The notes beneath the pieces were generated by a model that did no database searches, was not told the DNA's origin, and saw only the letters and a list, made by a program, of their open reading frames with translations. Positions 20,156 through 32,445 of a DNA stretch of 64,000 nt are shown one piece after another (the stretch's first letter is position 1; the number at the start of each line of letters is the position of its first letter). This DNA comes from Apophysomyces variabilis (lineage: Eukaryota; Mucoromycota; Mucoromycetes; Mucorales; Mucoraceae). The translations under genes and the position numbers were made by a program. The DNA lies in the NCBI GenBank assembly GCA_002749535.1, contig MZZL01000136.1:345909-409908 (forward strand), in the 5' to 3' direction.

Positions 20156-22076
20156 CTACTGTAGTTCTTTCATCCATGAATCTAACAATATAGATTGCTT
20201 TAAAGACTCTGGCAACAAACGATTGCACTCAGAAGGAATAAAAAACTTTGTACAAGAAAAGCATCGCTCAGAGGAAACTAATGAAACTGGAACAGCAAGG
20301 TATCAGGACGCCATTTATGACAACTCTTTCCATTGTACAGTGTGGCTTTTCCAGTACTACAGAACGTCAGTGTCCTCTTCTGCAATTGGTTCAGCAATGT
20401 AATCATTCAACTGATCCCTTGGTGCTCTTGGTCTGAACAGTTGCAGTGCTGGAGTCTGTTGGTGTGCTGCTGCTCTGTCTGCCATTAGCTTGAATTCTTG
20501 CATCTACGTTTGTTCAATAGCATCTTTTGCTTCTTTAATCCAATCGGATGGCCATTGGATTTCAGACTACCATTTATATTTCACACGTGGATCTAAGGCA
20601 GTAGCAACTGAATATAGTGCAGCTGTTGTTTGACTGTAGTATTTCTTCAGCTTGTTATAACCATTGTTGGCAGCAATTGCAATGGCTAGAAAGGACTAGA
20701 ATGAATGATAAATGGTAAGTATAAAGTTCACTTGTCTTTCTTTTTTTCATTTACCTTAATTTTCTCCTTTTGATAGTTATCAATATGATTAAAAAGCCAG
20801 TTGTATGCAAGGACAGTGGTGTTAATTGATAGATATTTTGAAGCAGAGAGCAAGGTAGTGAACTGGTCAAAACCTGAAAGCAATATCTGTAGCTCATGGA
20901 CGCTTGACCACTCTTCAGAAGACAGTGCAAATTCAGACAGCTCCTTGTTGGCGCAGCATATAATGTTGTAAGCGTCTTGCTATTTATATGCTCGTCGCAG
21001 CATTTGCAAGGTAGAATTCCATCTTATCTTTACATCCAAGATTAACTCTTTTTCTTGTAAGTTGTTGGCACTACAATATCACTTATATTCTGCTTGATGC
21101 TGAGGAGAGGAATGGATTTTGATGATTCCATGATGAAGATGATTAACAATACTGCCTAAAAATGATCAACATCAATTGATGCCTACTTTTTGGATATGCT
21201 CTTACTAACATTATCAACTGTATTCTTTTCTCCTTCTTCATCATCAACTTTGGCATTTCCTTCAATGTTCTCCAGGGCTGTTATTCCAAGACTATCACAA
21301 AGAATAGCCTGTACAGCCAGATTGATTATATGTCTAATGCACATGACATGATTCTCTTTCACCTTGAACACATTGTAGCTGACTATCCATTTCAGTTCAT
21401 TTGCAAGCACCTTTATGTTAGAAGCATTATCCGTTGTTAAGAAGAATAGTTTTAATGCAAGTTTGAATTTTTGCAACACACTCATCATCGTTTCAGCTAT
21501 ATTAACTGTGGAATGAAGGCTATCAAGTGGTTCAAATCTGATAATAATAGAATGAGGTCGCCACTCTTGATCAATCCAGTGTGCAGTGATTCCAAGGAAC
21601 GCATCATGCAAATCACTTGTCCATCTATCCATAGTGTATGATAGGTAAAGTTGCTCTTGAAGCAAATTAGTAACTTCTTTTTTATATTGTTTATATGATC
21701 GCTCCAGGTCACGCCTAATGGTTGATGCGCTTAGTAGCTTTAAGCTGATCATATCTGGTGCAAGGTAAGCAAAGTAGAGTAGGTCTTACAATGTTTTCCA
21801 TTCAACTGAGGTATATAAAGACGCAGTAGATATAATATTGGCCTGTAAAAGTTGATGGAACTTTTCTTTAGTAAATACTTGATCTGGTATTATCCTGTTT
21901 CCACTTCTAAGAAAGGTATCAAGTGAGCCCATTCTAAGCACCAGAGAACCAGAGTTGACAGTGGGGGAATCTTTGGTAATATTGTGCTTCAATTTAAGAT
22001 GCTTAAGAATGTTACCAGTAGATTCACTGCCATTGATATATTTTCATCTATATTTAGTTCCTCTGGCACTTACAAA
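20156..22076 (-). pseudogene. hAT-2 transposase, main part (rest at 36793-36998)
   Basis: Minus-strand continuation of the gene begun at 36998. It opens in the zinc finger (CNFVSARGTKYR, then STGNILKHLKLKHNITKDS), followed by FLRSGNRIIPDQVFTKEKFHQLL. The core has LSYTMDRWTSDLHDAFLGITAHWID and FFLTTDNASNIKVLANEL. The dimerisation domain at the end reads YLAVPVSLVSSERCFSCTKFFIPSECNRLLPESLKQSILLDSW in short overlapping blocks that match hAT-1, and a stop lies at 20156. An intron equivalent to the second hAT-1 intron appears near 20700-20760. The first part is separated from this by hAT-3 and CACTA-1. Confidence 0.88.
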
Positions 22077-22985
22077 GTTGCATATAGGGTTCACCACTTG
22101 ACTTGCAAGTTAATAACTCGAGTTGAGTTGACTTGAGTTTAGCTGACTTCAGTTGATATAAAACCTAACTCAAGTTGACTTGACTTGAATTATTTTTGAC
22201 TCAAGTTAATTCGAGTTAGTGCAAAAAATGACTCAAGTTGACTCGAGTTAAATTGTTTATTTAGTAGTAAAAAGAGAGGGTAACTATAAGGTTTATTAAC
22301 TAAAGTAATAGACTATTTATTTTCATTTCAGTTCTGAATAAAAAAATGAAGATATTGTCACTGGTTTAGTTTAACAAGCAAACAAATTTTATTGTATAGT
22401 ATTGTAGTAATTAGTTTAACTATCGATGATCTTAAAACAGATATGCAATGACACAACTACTGGTTAAGCAGTAAGGTGTGTATAATGTCGAAGGTTTTAT
22501 TGAAATGGGATTTGGTAATGTACGCGCGTTTATGCACTGCCAATATTTTGTGCAAGTATGAAAGAGTTGAATGGTCAGATTTTTTTTTATAAAAAGGAAA
22601 AGCATAGAATGAGCGTCAATTGGGAATGGCAAAGAACTTATATTCAAACGTAAAAAAAAAAGAAATGGATAAAGTTATTCGTTCTAGCAGTATATACTGC
22701 ATCTAGCTGATTAAAAATTTAACTAGTCTGATGCATTTAAATGGCGCAATCTGTTTCTCTCTGGGTGCATCAGGAAATGGAATGAGTAATAGTGTGTAAA
22801 AAGGCTATAGAATGGACAGTGGTAAAAGCCAGAAAGTGCTCGTCTACCACTTTGCAAAAGTTTTCTCATCAGTGACCATCATAACCAGCCTCAACAGTAA
22901 GTCTGTACTATATAAGCTTTAAGAGTACAAAGTTAGTTTGTCGCCTTAGTAATACAGTTTGATTGTACTTACTTTATTATGATTC

Positions 22986-23200
22986 AAAGACAGCGGGCTG
23001 AAGTAATCAATTTTATGCTGAGGGATTTAACTTCTTGTTGAAGTATGAAAGTGTTATTCATGATCAATTAAAAGACAGTGGGCTGAAGCAATCGATCTTA
23101 TGCTGAGAGATTTAACTTCTTGTTGAAGTATGAAAGTGTTATTCATGACCAATTGAAAGACAGCAGGCTGAAGTTATTGTTCTCTGCTGGTGATTAAATT
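22986..23200 (+). repeat. Tandem repeat in hAT-3, 85 bp unit, about 2.5 copies
   Basis: AAAGACAGYGGGCTGAAG starts at 22986, 23071 and 23156. The middle of each unit has TTTAACTTCTTGTTGAAGTA. It lies upstream of the transposase start. Confidence 0.92.
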
Positions 23201-23450
23201 TTATGCTGAGGTATTAACTTCTCAGTATATGATTAACTCCTTTCTAGCAATGAATCATTTCCTAAATGATTTAACTTCCATTAGACAATCAGTGTCTTAT
23301 TAAGCCTAAGATCTTACTGTATAACCGATCTTTTGCATAAGAATTAATGTCAGCAATCAATAGCAAAAGATATAAATACAGGCTGGTTAAAAAGATGTTT
23401 ATATCATTCATTGCGATCAATCATATTTATCTTCATCCTTTTTATTCATT

Positions 23451-26116
23451 ATGAACTTTCAATCTTAGTCTTCTACATTTATCCAAGGTTCTTCTAGCGC
23501 CCAGGTACATTGCTTTATCTATATGTTCTACATGATTCTTACCATTCTGTAATCTTACCTTATAGTATGCTGAAGATATTGATATGAATATCAGATCCTT
23601 GCTATTGCTTCATCGTGCAGAATCATCCATGTCTCTAGTCTTGGAAGATAATAATGAAACTGAGTCTATTACTCAAGAATCTGTTGCTAGTGAATCTTTG
23701 GCATCAGTTGATGCTAGTTCTCAACCAGAGAAGAAAAGGAAGACCAACTCTAGCTGGATCTACGCAAATGGATAGGCGATCGTTAATAGGAAAGAGAACA
23801 AGATCTGCTGCCAGTTTAAGTTCTCCAACGGCAGCCTATGTGATTACACCATTGAATATATTGGCAGAACCACTTCCAATGTGATCAGACATCTGAAGAA
23901 TAAGCACAAGATCAACGAAGATACTCCTTGTGAAGGCCGTCATAGTTTAGTGATGAGAATCAACACTATGTTGCAATCCATCAACCAACAAGCTATCAAG
24001 TTCCATACAGAAGTGTTTTGTCAACTTTTGCTAGAGGATATGATCACAATGGCCTCTCCATTGTCATCATCAAATCGTTCCACACTTCAGCAGCTATTAT
24101 ACCTTGCTTGATGTGTATCCTCTGAATCTGCTCTTACTTTGCCTAGTCCATCCATGGCTCATTGTGATCTGACAAATACTTTGACATGATGGAGGATCAG
24201 GTGATTGCAATGTTGGATGAAGAACCATATATTAGCTATACTCTGGATGTATAGACTAACGATTACCTTGTTGCCTTTCTCGGTGTTACAGCCCATTGGA
24301 TTACTAGTGATTGGAAGCAAAAGTCTATTATAATTGGATTTGAACCAATTTAGGGCACCCACTTTGCATCAAATTTGGCAGATGTGTTTTTGAAGGTTCT
24401 TGTGTTATATGTAGATAGAAAAAGGGATGGATAGAATCCTTTGAGACTGTTGGATATGTTTATTTCATTCAACTTGTCTGCCTATTTATAATTATTTGCT
24501 CTTATGCAGGATTTGTAATTAGTGAACGTTCTTCTTAGCGATAGGTGTATGATTTAGCTAAATGTAATAACTGCGGTAAAGCAGTGTCACCTTGTCTTCA
24601 TCCTCGGTGATAGATCTCTGATTTAGAGAAGAGGTGCAGTCGATGTTCCAAACTAGAGAAGTTCACTGTAAATGGAAACACGTTAATTCTGATCATCCTG
24701 TTTATGGAACACAAGTACTAGGAAGTCACACTACGACAGTGACGTATACCACAGTTCTTGATCGCATGTGTACAAAATCAAAATCGTTCTTCATCATGAC
24801 AGACAATGCGTCTATGATGCTTGCCATGGCAAGAGAAATAGAGCAACGACTTGGTCAGAATATTTTTGATGCAGCAGAAAACCATGTACCATGTATTGGA
24901 CACATTATCAACCTAGTTGTGCAGACAGTAATCAAGGATGGATTAAAGGGCGGAAGCTCCAGTTGACAGTAAAAGTGTTGCATTTAACACAGACAGGCCT
25001 GTTCATGAAGAAGATAATCCCATCAGTAAGTTTATTCCCACCAAAGCCAAACTGTTTCCTTACTGTCCTTTTCAATTATGTGTAGATGAAATTCTGAATC
25101 ATCTCAGAAAAGAAATTGTGAAAATGCGCTCATCTTCTCAACAGCGTAAACTGTTCCATAGATGTGTTTGCATAAATAATGGTGACAATGCAAATGGAAA
25201 CAGCAAAATGGAACTGGTCGTTGACATTAGAATTTGATGGAACTCAATACTGAAGATGATTAAAATAGCATTAGAACTTCGACATGCTTACAACTCTATA
25301 TGCAGCTTACTTCCCAATGAGCTTCAACAGTTTGCGCTTTCTCCTAATAATTGGGAACATATGCAAGAGCTCTGGGAATTCCTAAAACCGTTTAAATATT
25401 TCACCAAGCTTTTGTCTGCTTCGCATTACTCATCTATCAATTACACCATCCTCACATATAACAAGCTGTTTGATCATATGGATGATTATACAGAAAAAAG
25501 CCTAACTGTGGTAAGGAATTTCTATTGAATATACAAGGAGTTTTATCGTTAATTTGTGTACTTCATTGTTATATAGAGCCCAATGTTACATAATGGTACC
25601 AAACTTGCCTTTGAGAAGATGTGCAAGTATTACTCCAAAACTGAGGCAGCACTGTATGCTATTAGTATGGTGATAGATCCTAGAACAAAGGATGAATACT
25701 GGAAGGAGAATGGCTGGGAGGAAGAATATATTGCATCGTTTATGCGTCAAGTGCGCCAGGTCTGGGACAATCACTTCAAGTCTCAGGAGCCAAGTAGCAA
25801 TTCGCAACAGCTGATCCCTGACACATTCAAACTATTCCACACAAAGTGATCAAAAGATGAGCTTGAGGTGTACTTTGCAGAAAGTACAAGCACTGATAAC
25901 ATGGATGTTCTCAAGTATTGGAAGCATCACACCATTGAGTAGGCGTCTTTAGCGCAGATGGCAAGATGGTATTTGACTATTCTGGCGTCTGCAGTACCAT
26001 CAGAGCATTGTTTTTTGCAGGCGAAGTTTTTCATTCCCTTTGAGCATAATCGTCTAAACCCTGACACTGTTAAGGAGCTGATATTGAGCGATTCATGGCG
26101 GCGATTGCTTTCCTAG
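23451..26116 (+). pseudogene. hAT-3 transposase, interrupted by a solo LTR
   Basis: Start ATG at 23451; intron 1 is 23505-23565 (GT-AG, frame kept). The BED finger has CCQFKFSNGSLCDYTIEYIG and NVIRHLKNKHKINED. The core has ISYTLDV (first Asp), LGVTAHWIT, then after removal of the solo LTR VFLKVLDRMCTKSKSFFIM leading into TDNASMMLAMAREIEQ (second Asp) and CIGHIINLVVQTVI. Introns also fit at about 25021-25083 and 25510-25577. The dimerisation domain has MDVLKYWKHH, YLTILASAVPSEHCF and FIPFEHNRLNP, and the stop is at 26114-26116. Several stops, for example at 23773 and 24108, and a one-base shift near 24950 inactivate it. Confidence 0.88.
24401..24753 (-). repeat. Solo LTR in the hAT-3 transposase
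   Basis: A 353 bp block with TGTGTTATA and TATACCACA ends is flanked by an exact 5 bp duplication GTTCT (24396-24400 and 24754-24758). Cutting it out with one GTTCT restores the transposase frame (FLKV-LDRM). A minus-strand TATAAATA followed by AATAAA sets the orientation. It has no internal region, so it is the product of LTR-LTR recombination of an otherwise unseen Gypsy-type element. Its sequence does not match the other LTRs here by eye. Confidence 0.88.
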
Positions 26117-26959
26117 AGAATACTTAGTAACTCATATATATATATAATAAACCCATCTTTGCCTGCCTTGAAACATTCTGTGCTATAAAAGAGAATGGAA
26201 CTTTTTTTTCACAACATGTCTTTTTTATATGTCAGAGCAATGACGTCTTTTCTTCGCTGAACGTTTGTGCTTTTTCTTCTTTTCCTTATTCTTGCTTTAC
26301 TCTTACCTTCCTTAAAAACTTGACAAAGCATGCCTCATCTCTATATATTAGAAGCAATAATGGAAGTTTTTTTACTCTTGTCTATAGCTCGCATTACTTT
26401 TAAGACAGACCTTATATGCAATTACTCTGTTATGGCAATCTCAATAAAAATGTCTAAAACTTACACAACACTGCGCTTAAACCTTTCCATTCAACTGAAC
26501 CAAAATTAGAAACATAGTTAAAACTTCATGCGCATTTCTACAGGTCAAAATCAGTTAATGTAACTTCCCAATGCTGCATTGTTATATATGCTCTTAAGAT
26601 CTCTTTTTGCTTAAATAATGTTCCACTTGACTCAAGTTACAAGTTAACTTGAGTCAAGTCAAAGCAAGTCAACTTGAGTCAACTTTTTCTTTAACTTGAG
26701 TCAACTTGAGTTAAAAGTTTATTCAAGTCAAGTCAACTTGAGTTAATGCTTGACTTGAGTTAACTTGACTTATAGTGAACCCTAGTTGCATAGAATCCAT
26801 CACTATGGGAAAAAGTCAGGGAATAATTGGGGAAAATGGGGGAAAATGGTCCAAAATCGGGGAAAATGGGGGAAATTAAAATCATAAGAGGTCTTCCCCT
26901 GCTAAATAGGTGAATAATAGGGGAAATTTTTGACTTAACAAAATTTTTGAACTTCTAAT

Positions 26960-29772
26960 CTATAATTTATTGACACTACCTAATCTAAAATCATACCTGG
27001 TCATGCCAGGCCAAATGATATAGCCTTTGTTTCTATCATTAATTTTTGGCAGAATGCCTGCCAAATAGTCTAAGTCTGTAGCATTGACCACATACAGTCT
27101 GCTAATGTTAGAAGTATTTGTAGTGGGCAAGCCCCCACTAATCACACCATACTGGTTCATGCTTAAGTCTGTTCACACCTGGATCAAGCATAAAATCTTT
27201 TTAGTGCTTGTATGCTTATGTTGGAAAACATTATAGTCTCACCAAAAAATGTTTCCTACACCAAGCTGACTGCACTATTTCTTCCATGATGGGCATTGGC
27301 ATTGATGGCGGTGGTGATTTTGATGAAGTTTGATTTTCAATAGCTTCTTTGATTGCTTATCTCTTTGCAACAAAAAATGTTCCCTCAGACAATTACCTAG
27401 TCTGCAAGAAGTATGTTGGACTGCAGGTTGCCGTCGTTATGTTCACTGTGTCTGTCCCAGTATTGATTCAGACGTTGGTAAAGGTTGTACTGGTCATAGT
27501 CAGAGACTGCTACAGACCATAAATGGACTCTGAGGATGACATCCTCTCCTTCCATATTGACGGTCAAAGAATTCACCTCAGCCTATTCATCATCTTCAGG
27601 CACAGCCTGTCTATAATGCATTGCTACTGCATAATATAATAGCTCATTTGAGGCATTCATGGAAGGAGACGCATGAGAAGTGATTCTTTTTTTCATAATA
27701 CCAATCATGCGCTCCATTGGCTGTGTGCTGTACATCCTTGGTGGGCCAAGCTTTCAGATGGCTTCTGCAAGGTGCACCAAATAATGTTGACTGATTGTGA
27801 AAGCATTGACTGGCAAGTACTTCCGTATAAAACCATGCCAGCAGTTAATGCACCTAACAAGGCATTTAATATATAAGCGTTTTTTTTTGAATAACCCTTA
27901 CCTTGAGATTTCATCAATCTCATCTTTATTAATCTCTATCTGTAAAGCCAAGCTACATACCTTTACAAGAGATGACAGAGCAATGTTTGCTTGTCTGAAC
28001 ACATAAGCATCAAGCCTCTTGTCTCTCCTGGCTTGGGCCTATTGCAGACTCATCTGTTCAATAAGGTATATGGGTGTAACGTACAAAAGGAAGACCACCC
28101 AATCCACAGTGCAGACATAACCAGCTTGTATATCTATGTAATTTCATGTTTATAATACTTTCTTTAGTTTCATTAAATCTGTATACATACTGAGGAAATA
28201 CCCCTCGAACATTGTTGATATATGCCTTTTAGCATTTATCAAGGCAGCGCCCATCGCCATTCTGTATTCTTTCTTTAAAAAAAATGGGCAGCTTTCCCCA
28301 TAATCTCCAGAGACAATCTTCCAAAGTTGATGGCCGATGCCATGACCTATGAGGTGCATCTCATCCAAGCCAAAAAAGAAAGATCCATGGAATGATGACA
28401 GGCTGGCAAATGGTGTCCCAGTTCTTAGTCCAAAATCCTACAAGCCTATGTATTAAATGAAGAGCAATTAGCAATTATGATAACCCTTACCTTGTCACCA
28501 TCCAGGAACTCAATGGCTGAATGCAACTCTGGTTTGCTACCATCTCTAGGGAAATACATCCCACCTGTTTCTCCTCATTCCCCCTCCTCCTTGCAATTGT
28601 GACATCCATAAAGAGACATGTGGCCAGTATGATTTATTAGGTCTACGACACCTGGTATGTCACCACCTGCCACTAACAGATGTACGCGGGCATAGACCAT
28701 CTCTGTTGTGGTCCTTACAAGCATTCCTTCTGTATTCAGTCTCTTCAATTCTGAGAGAGACGGTTTCAGGAAGCTAAAAATGTCCTTTGGCTTTTTAGGG
28801 CCAGGGAGAACTGCAATTTGGATGAGGTTCTCTTTCTTGTACCTACTTTATGTTGAGACTTTGAACCCACTTGAGAATAAAAAACACCTACTTCTCCTCT
28901 AGTCTGAGGTTAAGAATGACTGCCATGATCAGCGTCATGCTGTATCCACCCCTCTTGAACAGGTTGAAGCTGTTAACAAACAAGGAAAGGGCTATGTCGT
29001 CCTTGCCAGAAAACAAATGCCAGATACCCTGGTACACTTCTCCATCAAAGATATCTGTTATCCTACCCAGTTCAGCAATTCTGTCAACCTGATACTGAAG
29101 GCATTTTCTAGTCTTGAGGTTGGCCAGTTTAGCCGCCACTTGCAGGGACAAAGGAAGTTGCATCGTGGTAGCTTTAGGTATTGCTCAGGATGGATCCTTG
29201 TAACGATCTTTACCATATTTGCACTGCTGGGTGTGTTTGTCATTGAACATCTGGCATCTATCTTCGCACACATCAAAGTACTTTGGCTTCATAGGGTACA
29301 TTTCCTGCAAAAGCTTTTTTGATTGATAAATTGAGAGAAGCTTGTCTCTTCTCTCTACAACAGATGATTATTTAGTACTGCTATTCAACCGAGCTGATTA
29401 TGCTTATTGTATGAATTAATTACCAAATTGTGGATCAGTTACATATCTGTTTACCCACTGAATGAGACGTTCTAAGGCGTTCCACCTAATATTGAGTTCT
29501 TTTGCAAGAACAAACAGCTCGAGGCTTTTTTTCTCAGAGTAAGTCAAGTTCCCATCAAACTAAGTAGAGAGATCAATCTCTATCAGGCCTTCTTCTGTAG
29601 CGGCAAAAGGATCAACAGCAGGTTCTGGCATGGTAGAATCAGTGTCTGAATCCTCATTTTCACAGTCATTTTCCATGAACACATCATCTTCGCATATATT
29701 ATCGTCGTATAAAGCATCCCAAGCTTCATCTGAAGTGTTTATCTTGCTTGTTGTCTCATTTGTATGGTCCAT
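26960..29772 (-). pseudogene. CACTA-1 Tnp2-like transposase, about seven exons
   Basis: Minus strand, start ATG at 29772 (MDHTNETT), then an acidic N-terminus. Blocks in order are KYFDVCEDRCQMF with paired Cys (29163-29300), DRIAELGRITDIFDGEVYQGIWHLF and ALSLFVNSFNLFKRGGYSMTL (28888-29163), an IQIAVLPGPKKPKDIFSFL and DIPGVVDLINHTGHMSLYGCHNC region (28500-28880), GLDEMHLIGHGIGHQLWK (28150-28440), later SQHYLVHLAEAIWKLGPPRMYS and MERMIGIMKKRI (27690-27880), and a C-terminal GYIIWPGMTR (to 26960). This is the layout of the transposase family Tnp2 in fungal CACTA-like elements. Short introns separate the blocks. A few stops (near 29575, 28580, 27580) suggest it is dead. Exact exon ends were not all fixed. 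Confidence 0.85.
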
Positions 29773-30193
29773 AACGTTAGAAGGTATGCTAATATATGAT
29801 TAATTTACTGCGGTCTACTTTTTTCATACATATCCCTCAGTATTCTGATTCGCAGGTACAATAACAGACCCTGCATGCAAATAACTAGCACTGGTCTGCT
29901 GTTACTCAGCATGCATTTGGGCTTCTCTTGCAGCCTTAATGCGGCAGCTTTTTGTATGTTTGCACATTTCTCTAACAGTAGAGATTTTTACAGGTTTTGC
30001 AAATAGATAGCTTGGTCATTTTAAATAAAGCAGGCTTTTACAATGACTTTAGCAAATTAACTTTATTTCTCATTAGGTTGTATAAGAATCACGTCGTCAG
30101 CCAATATTTATTATTGCCAAGGTACCTTATTTTCTTTATTCATCTTGGAAAATACCACCTAAGAAAGCTAATAGCAAGTCTAATAAAGAAGAA

Positions 30194-30720
30194 ATGAAGG
30201 CATTGGCTTACAACTTTTTCAAAGCCATAAAAGATATTAGGCAATCCTTTAATAGCAAGATTGGTGAGTTAAATAAGAAAGTGGAAGAGCTTACTGAGCT
30301 GGTTAAGACTCTCTCTGAGGAGCGTGCGTCTTGTTTCAGGGCAGCTGAAACAACGCCACAAGCACCAGTCTACATGGCTCAGCTTATTGAGACTCCTCAT
30401 GCAAACAAGGGTATGATACATGTCACTGACATCAAAGACTTCATCGCAAAGCATCAGGTTGTCACTGAGGAGCCAGATGTAGAGAGCTCAGATACCATCT
30501 ACAAGGAACTTTGCAAGCGCGTCAAGGCTTGTTATGACTCTCTTGCAGAAGAGCTCATAGCTTCAAACAAGATGATGGACTGGCATGACCTCAGCCAGAA
30601 TGATAAGCTGAGTCTGCTGAAGGCCATTGATAAGAAGGGCGAGGCGTTGTAGCTACTTATGAGGCGATGTATGAGCTCTTGGGTAAGCAACTTCATGGCC
30701 TCTGACGCATAGCATAATAA
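30194..30720 (+). pseudogene. CACTA-1 accessory gene, function unknown, coiled-coil-like
   Basis: The plus-strand frame from ATG 30194 to 30652 reads MKALAYNFFKAIKDI, then a heptad-like stretch NKKVEELTELVKTLSEE (likely coiled coil), then a hydrophilic region with ELCKRVKACYDSLAEELI. Upstream codons in the same frame (SSWKIPPKKANSK) suggest an earlier exon joined near 30120. Past the TAG at 30650 a neighbouring frame reads VVATYEAMYELLGKQLHGL, so a one-base shift probably ended the frame early. It is divergent from the transposase and lies within the same terminal repeats. Plant CACTA elements have a second DNA-binding protein (TnpA); whether this is its counterpart is a guess. I do not recognise a domain. 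Confidence 0.55.
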
Positions 30721-30923
30721 AGCCACCTATCTGAAAGCTGCTGCTTCATGTAAATGGTAACGATCTATTAAAAATACGATTACATTAATCACAACCATAT
30801 GATTAGCTCTTTGCCAGAAGAAACAGCAAGCTAAAGGCAATCAAGAAGAAGATGTAACTAAAGTAAGTATGTGCTATGATCTCAATATTACACTGCTGAC
30901 ACTTTACAATAGTTATAGATAAG

Positions 30924-31278
30924 TGTCGTATCCATAGCTATAATGGATACTCTCACTACTCCAATTATGTCTAAATAGGGAAGATGGACTTTAAACATGG
31001 ACTTATATAATACAGGATTAAGCAATCTTAACTCAGTTCCTTAATACAATGAACAATGCTGAGCTTCTATGATCTGCTACAGAGAAGTCTCTCCATTATA
31101 GAAGGCAATTACAAATCACTTAATACAAAGCACAGTCCATAATCACAGTCCTGTCCATCTAGACCCACAGACATTTTAGTATAAAAGAGTAATGTTTTTA
31201 TTTGAATAAAGATCATCCTACATTGAGTCTCGCGTATATTGCTTGTCTCTTTTTTTTCTCATCAGATAAAACATTACA
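30924..31278 (+). repeat. 5' LTR of Gy4
   Basis: TGTCGTATCC to AACATTACA, with a TATAAAAGAG box at 31180-31189 and AATAAA shortly after. Confidence 0.96.
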
Positions 31279-31302
31279 TTTTTTTACGCAAATTCTTGAA
31301 TC

Positions 31303-32445
31303 ATGTTTCAATCCAACGTACCTGCTACTGGTTTCTCTGGTTCTTCTGGTTCCTCTGGTTCTCCTGGTATCTCCAACTCACCTGCAATGTCCGTTGACTT
31401 GCAACTGAGCAATGTTTCCTCTCTTTCGGGTTCTGAGGCTGGTTCAGTGTCTACTTCTAGTAGCATTGACCACAAAAAAGAGGCCATCAAACGAATGTCA
31501 GATAGGTTGGCTACTTTGGCTGAACGCTTGGCCATGGATCTTCCTGCTAAGGAGCTCACTGCTGTTCATAAACAGTATGAGCAACTCAATAAAAATCTTG
31601 AGATGGTGTTGTCCACTTACCGCCAGTTAACGAAAAAGCCCAAAACCACTACGGCATCTACCACTGTCCCCATCTCTCATACCATGGTTCTGCCTGGTGA
31701 CTTACCTTTGTTTCAATGGTCTGCCAATGTTATTGATTCCAAGAAGACAGTCTTTAAGACTGTGGAAGAATGTCTTGACCAGTTTGAGGACGTAGTCCAG
31801 TCCTACCATCAGAGCATGGATGATAACTGGCACCTTCTCCTTCCTCGTATGTTGTCACCGGAACAACATTCCTGGTTTGACGCCCATTTATGTCTGTATC
31901 TGGAAAGACCCTGGTCCTTCGCGCGCAAGGTCATTATGAAGAAATATGGCATCAATGATGCCAAACGCCAAGCCCAACGAAGCAAGGATCTCGTCAACTT
32001 GACCATGTCAAAAAACGAATCAGTCAATAGATACACGGACAAATTCCATCGCATCTGTCATGAAGCTGGTTGGGAAAACGACCACAAATCTGCTGCCATT
32101 TATATCAACTCTCTCATTCCGGAACTCACCCACCATGTTTGGCTCGCGCAAATGAACATGCCCTCAGAGCAATGGAGTAATGTTGACCATGCCACTGCCA
32201 TTGCCCGCTCCTTGTATGGGAAGGTCGTACTCTCTCACCACAGTTATGAATCTCGCAACGTGGTTGTGTCTGGTCTGTCTGGTGCTCGCCCTGGTGTGGT
32301 TGTCGCTTCCTCATCCTCTTTTTCTGGTCCTTCCAGGTCGTCTGTGTCAGTGGCAAGCAACGCGAATCTGTCCGCCAATACTGCCGCATGCACAGCAAGG
32401 GCAAACATTCGTCTGAGGAATGCCGAGGTATCATTGACTTGCTGA
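31303..32445 (+). pseudogene. Gy4 Gag
   Basis: Start ATG 31303, 24 bases after the 5' LTR. The N-terminus is Ser/Gly-rich (GFSGSSGSSGSPG), followed by a helical stretch with ERLAMDLPAKELTAVHKQYEQ and then the Gag core (LPLFQWSANVID, ECLDQFEDVVQSYHQSMDD, SWFDAHLCLYLERPWSFA, SKNESVNRYTDKFHRICHEAG, YINSLIPEL). The frame ends at 32445, but the homologous zinc-finger region is read in the pol frame from before 32388. The original frame change therefore lies near 32300-32380 and is a -1 shift. Gy5 and Gy7 have gag and pol in one frame, so the shift is probably a mutation rather than programmed. Confidence 0.88.

Larger units (their letters stand above)
22085..26784 (+). mobile_element. hAT-3: complete hAT transposon inside the hAT-2 transposase gene
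   Basis: Ends TAGGGTTCACCACTTGAC (left) and TAGGGTTCACTATAAGTC (right, read inward) are flanked by an exact 8 bp duplication GTTGCATA (22077-22084 and 26785-26792). Both subterminal regions are packed with the word ACTTGAGT and its complement. The 4700 bp body includes a solo LTR (24401-24753) and a tandem repeat. It is a different hAT family from hAT-1 and hAT-2 by ends and subterminal words, although its transposase is related. Confidence 0.95.

Noticed and set aside
20248..20436. Small plus-strand frame in the hAT-2 3' region.
   Set aside because: It is the complement of the hAT-2 dimerisation domain, which has clear similarity on the minus strand.
23880..26116. A host gene with a BED finger rather than a domesticated or active hAT.
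   Set aside because: Terminal inverted repeats, an exact 8 bp duplication and multiple stops show a transposon.
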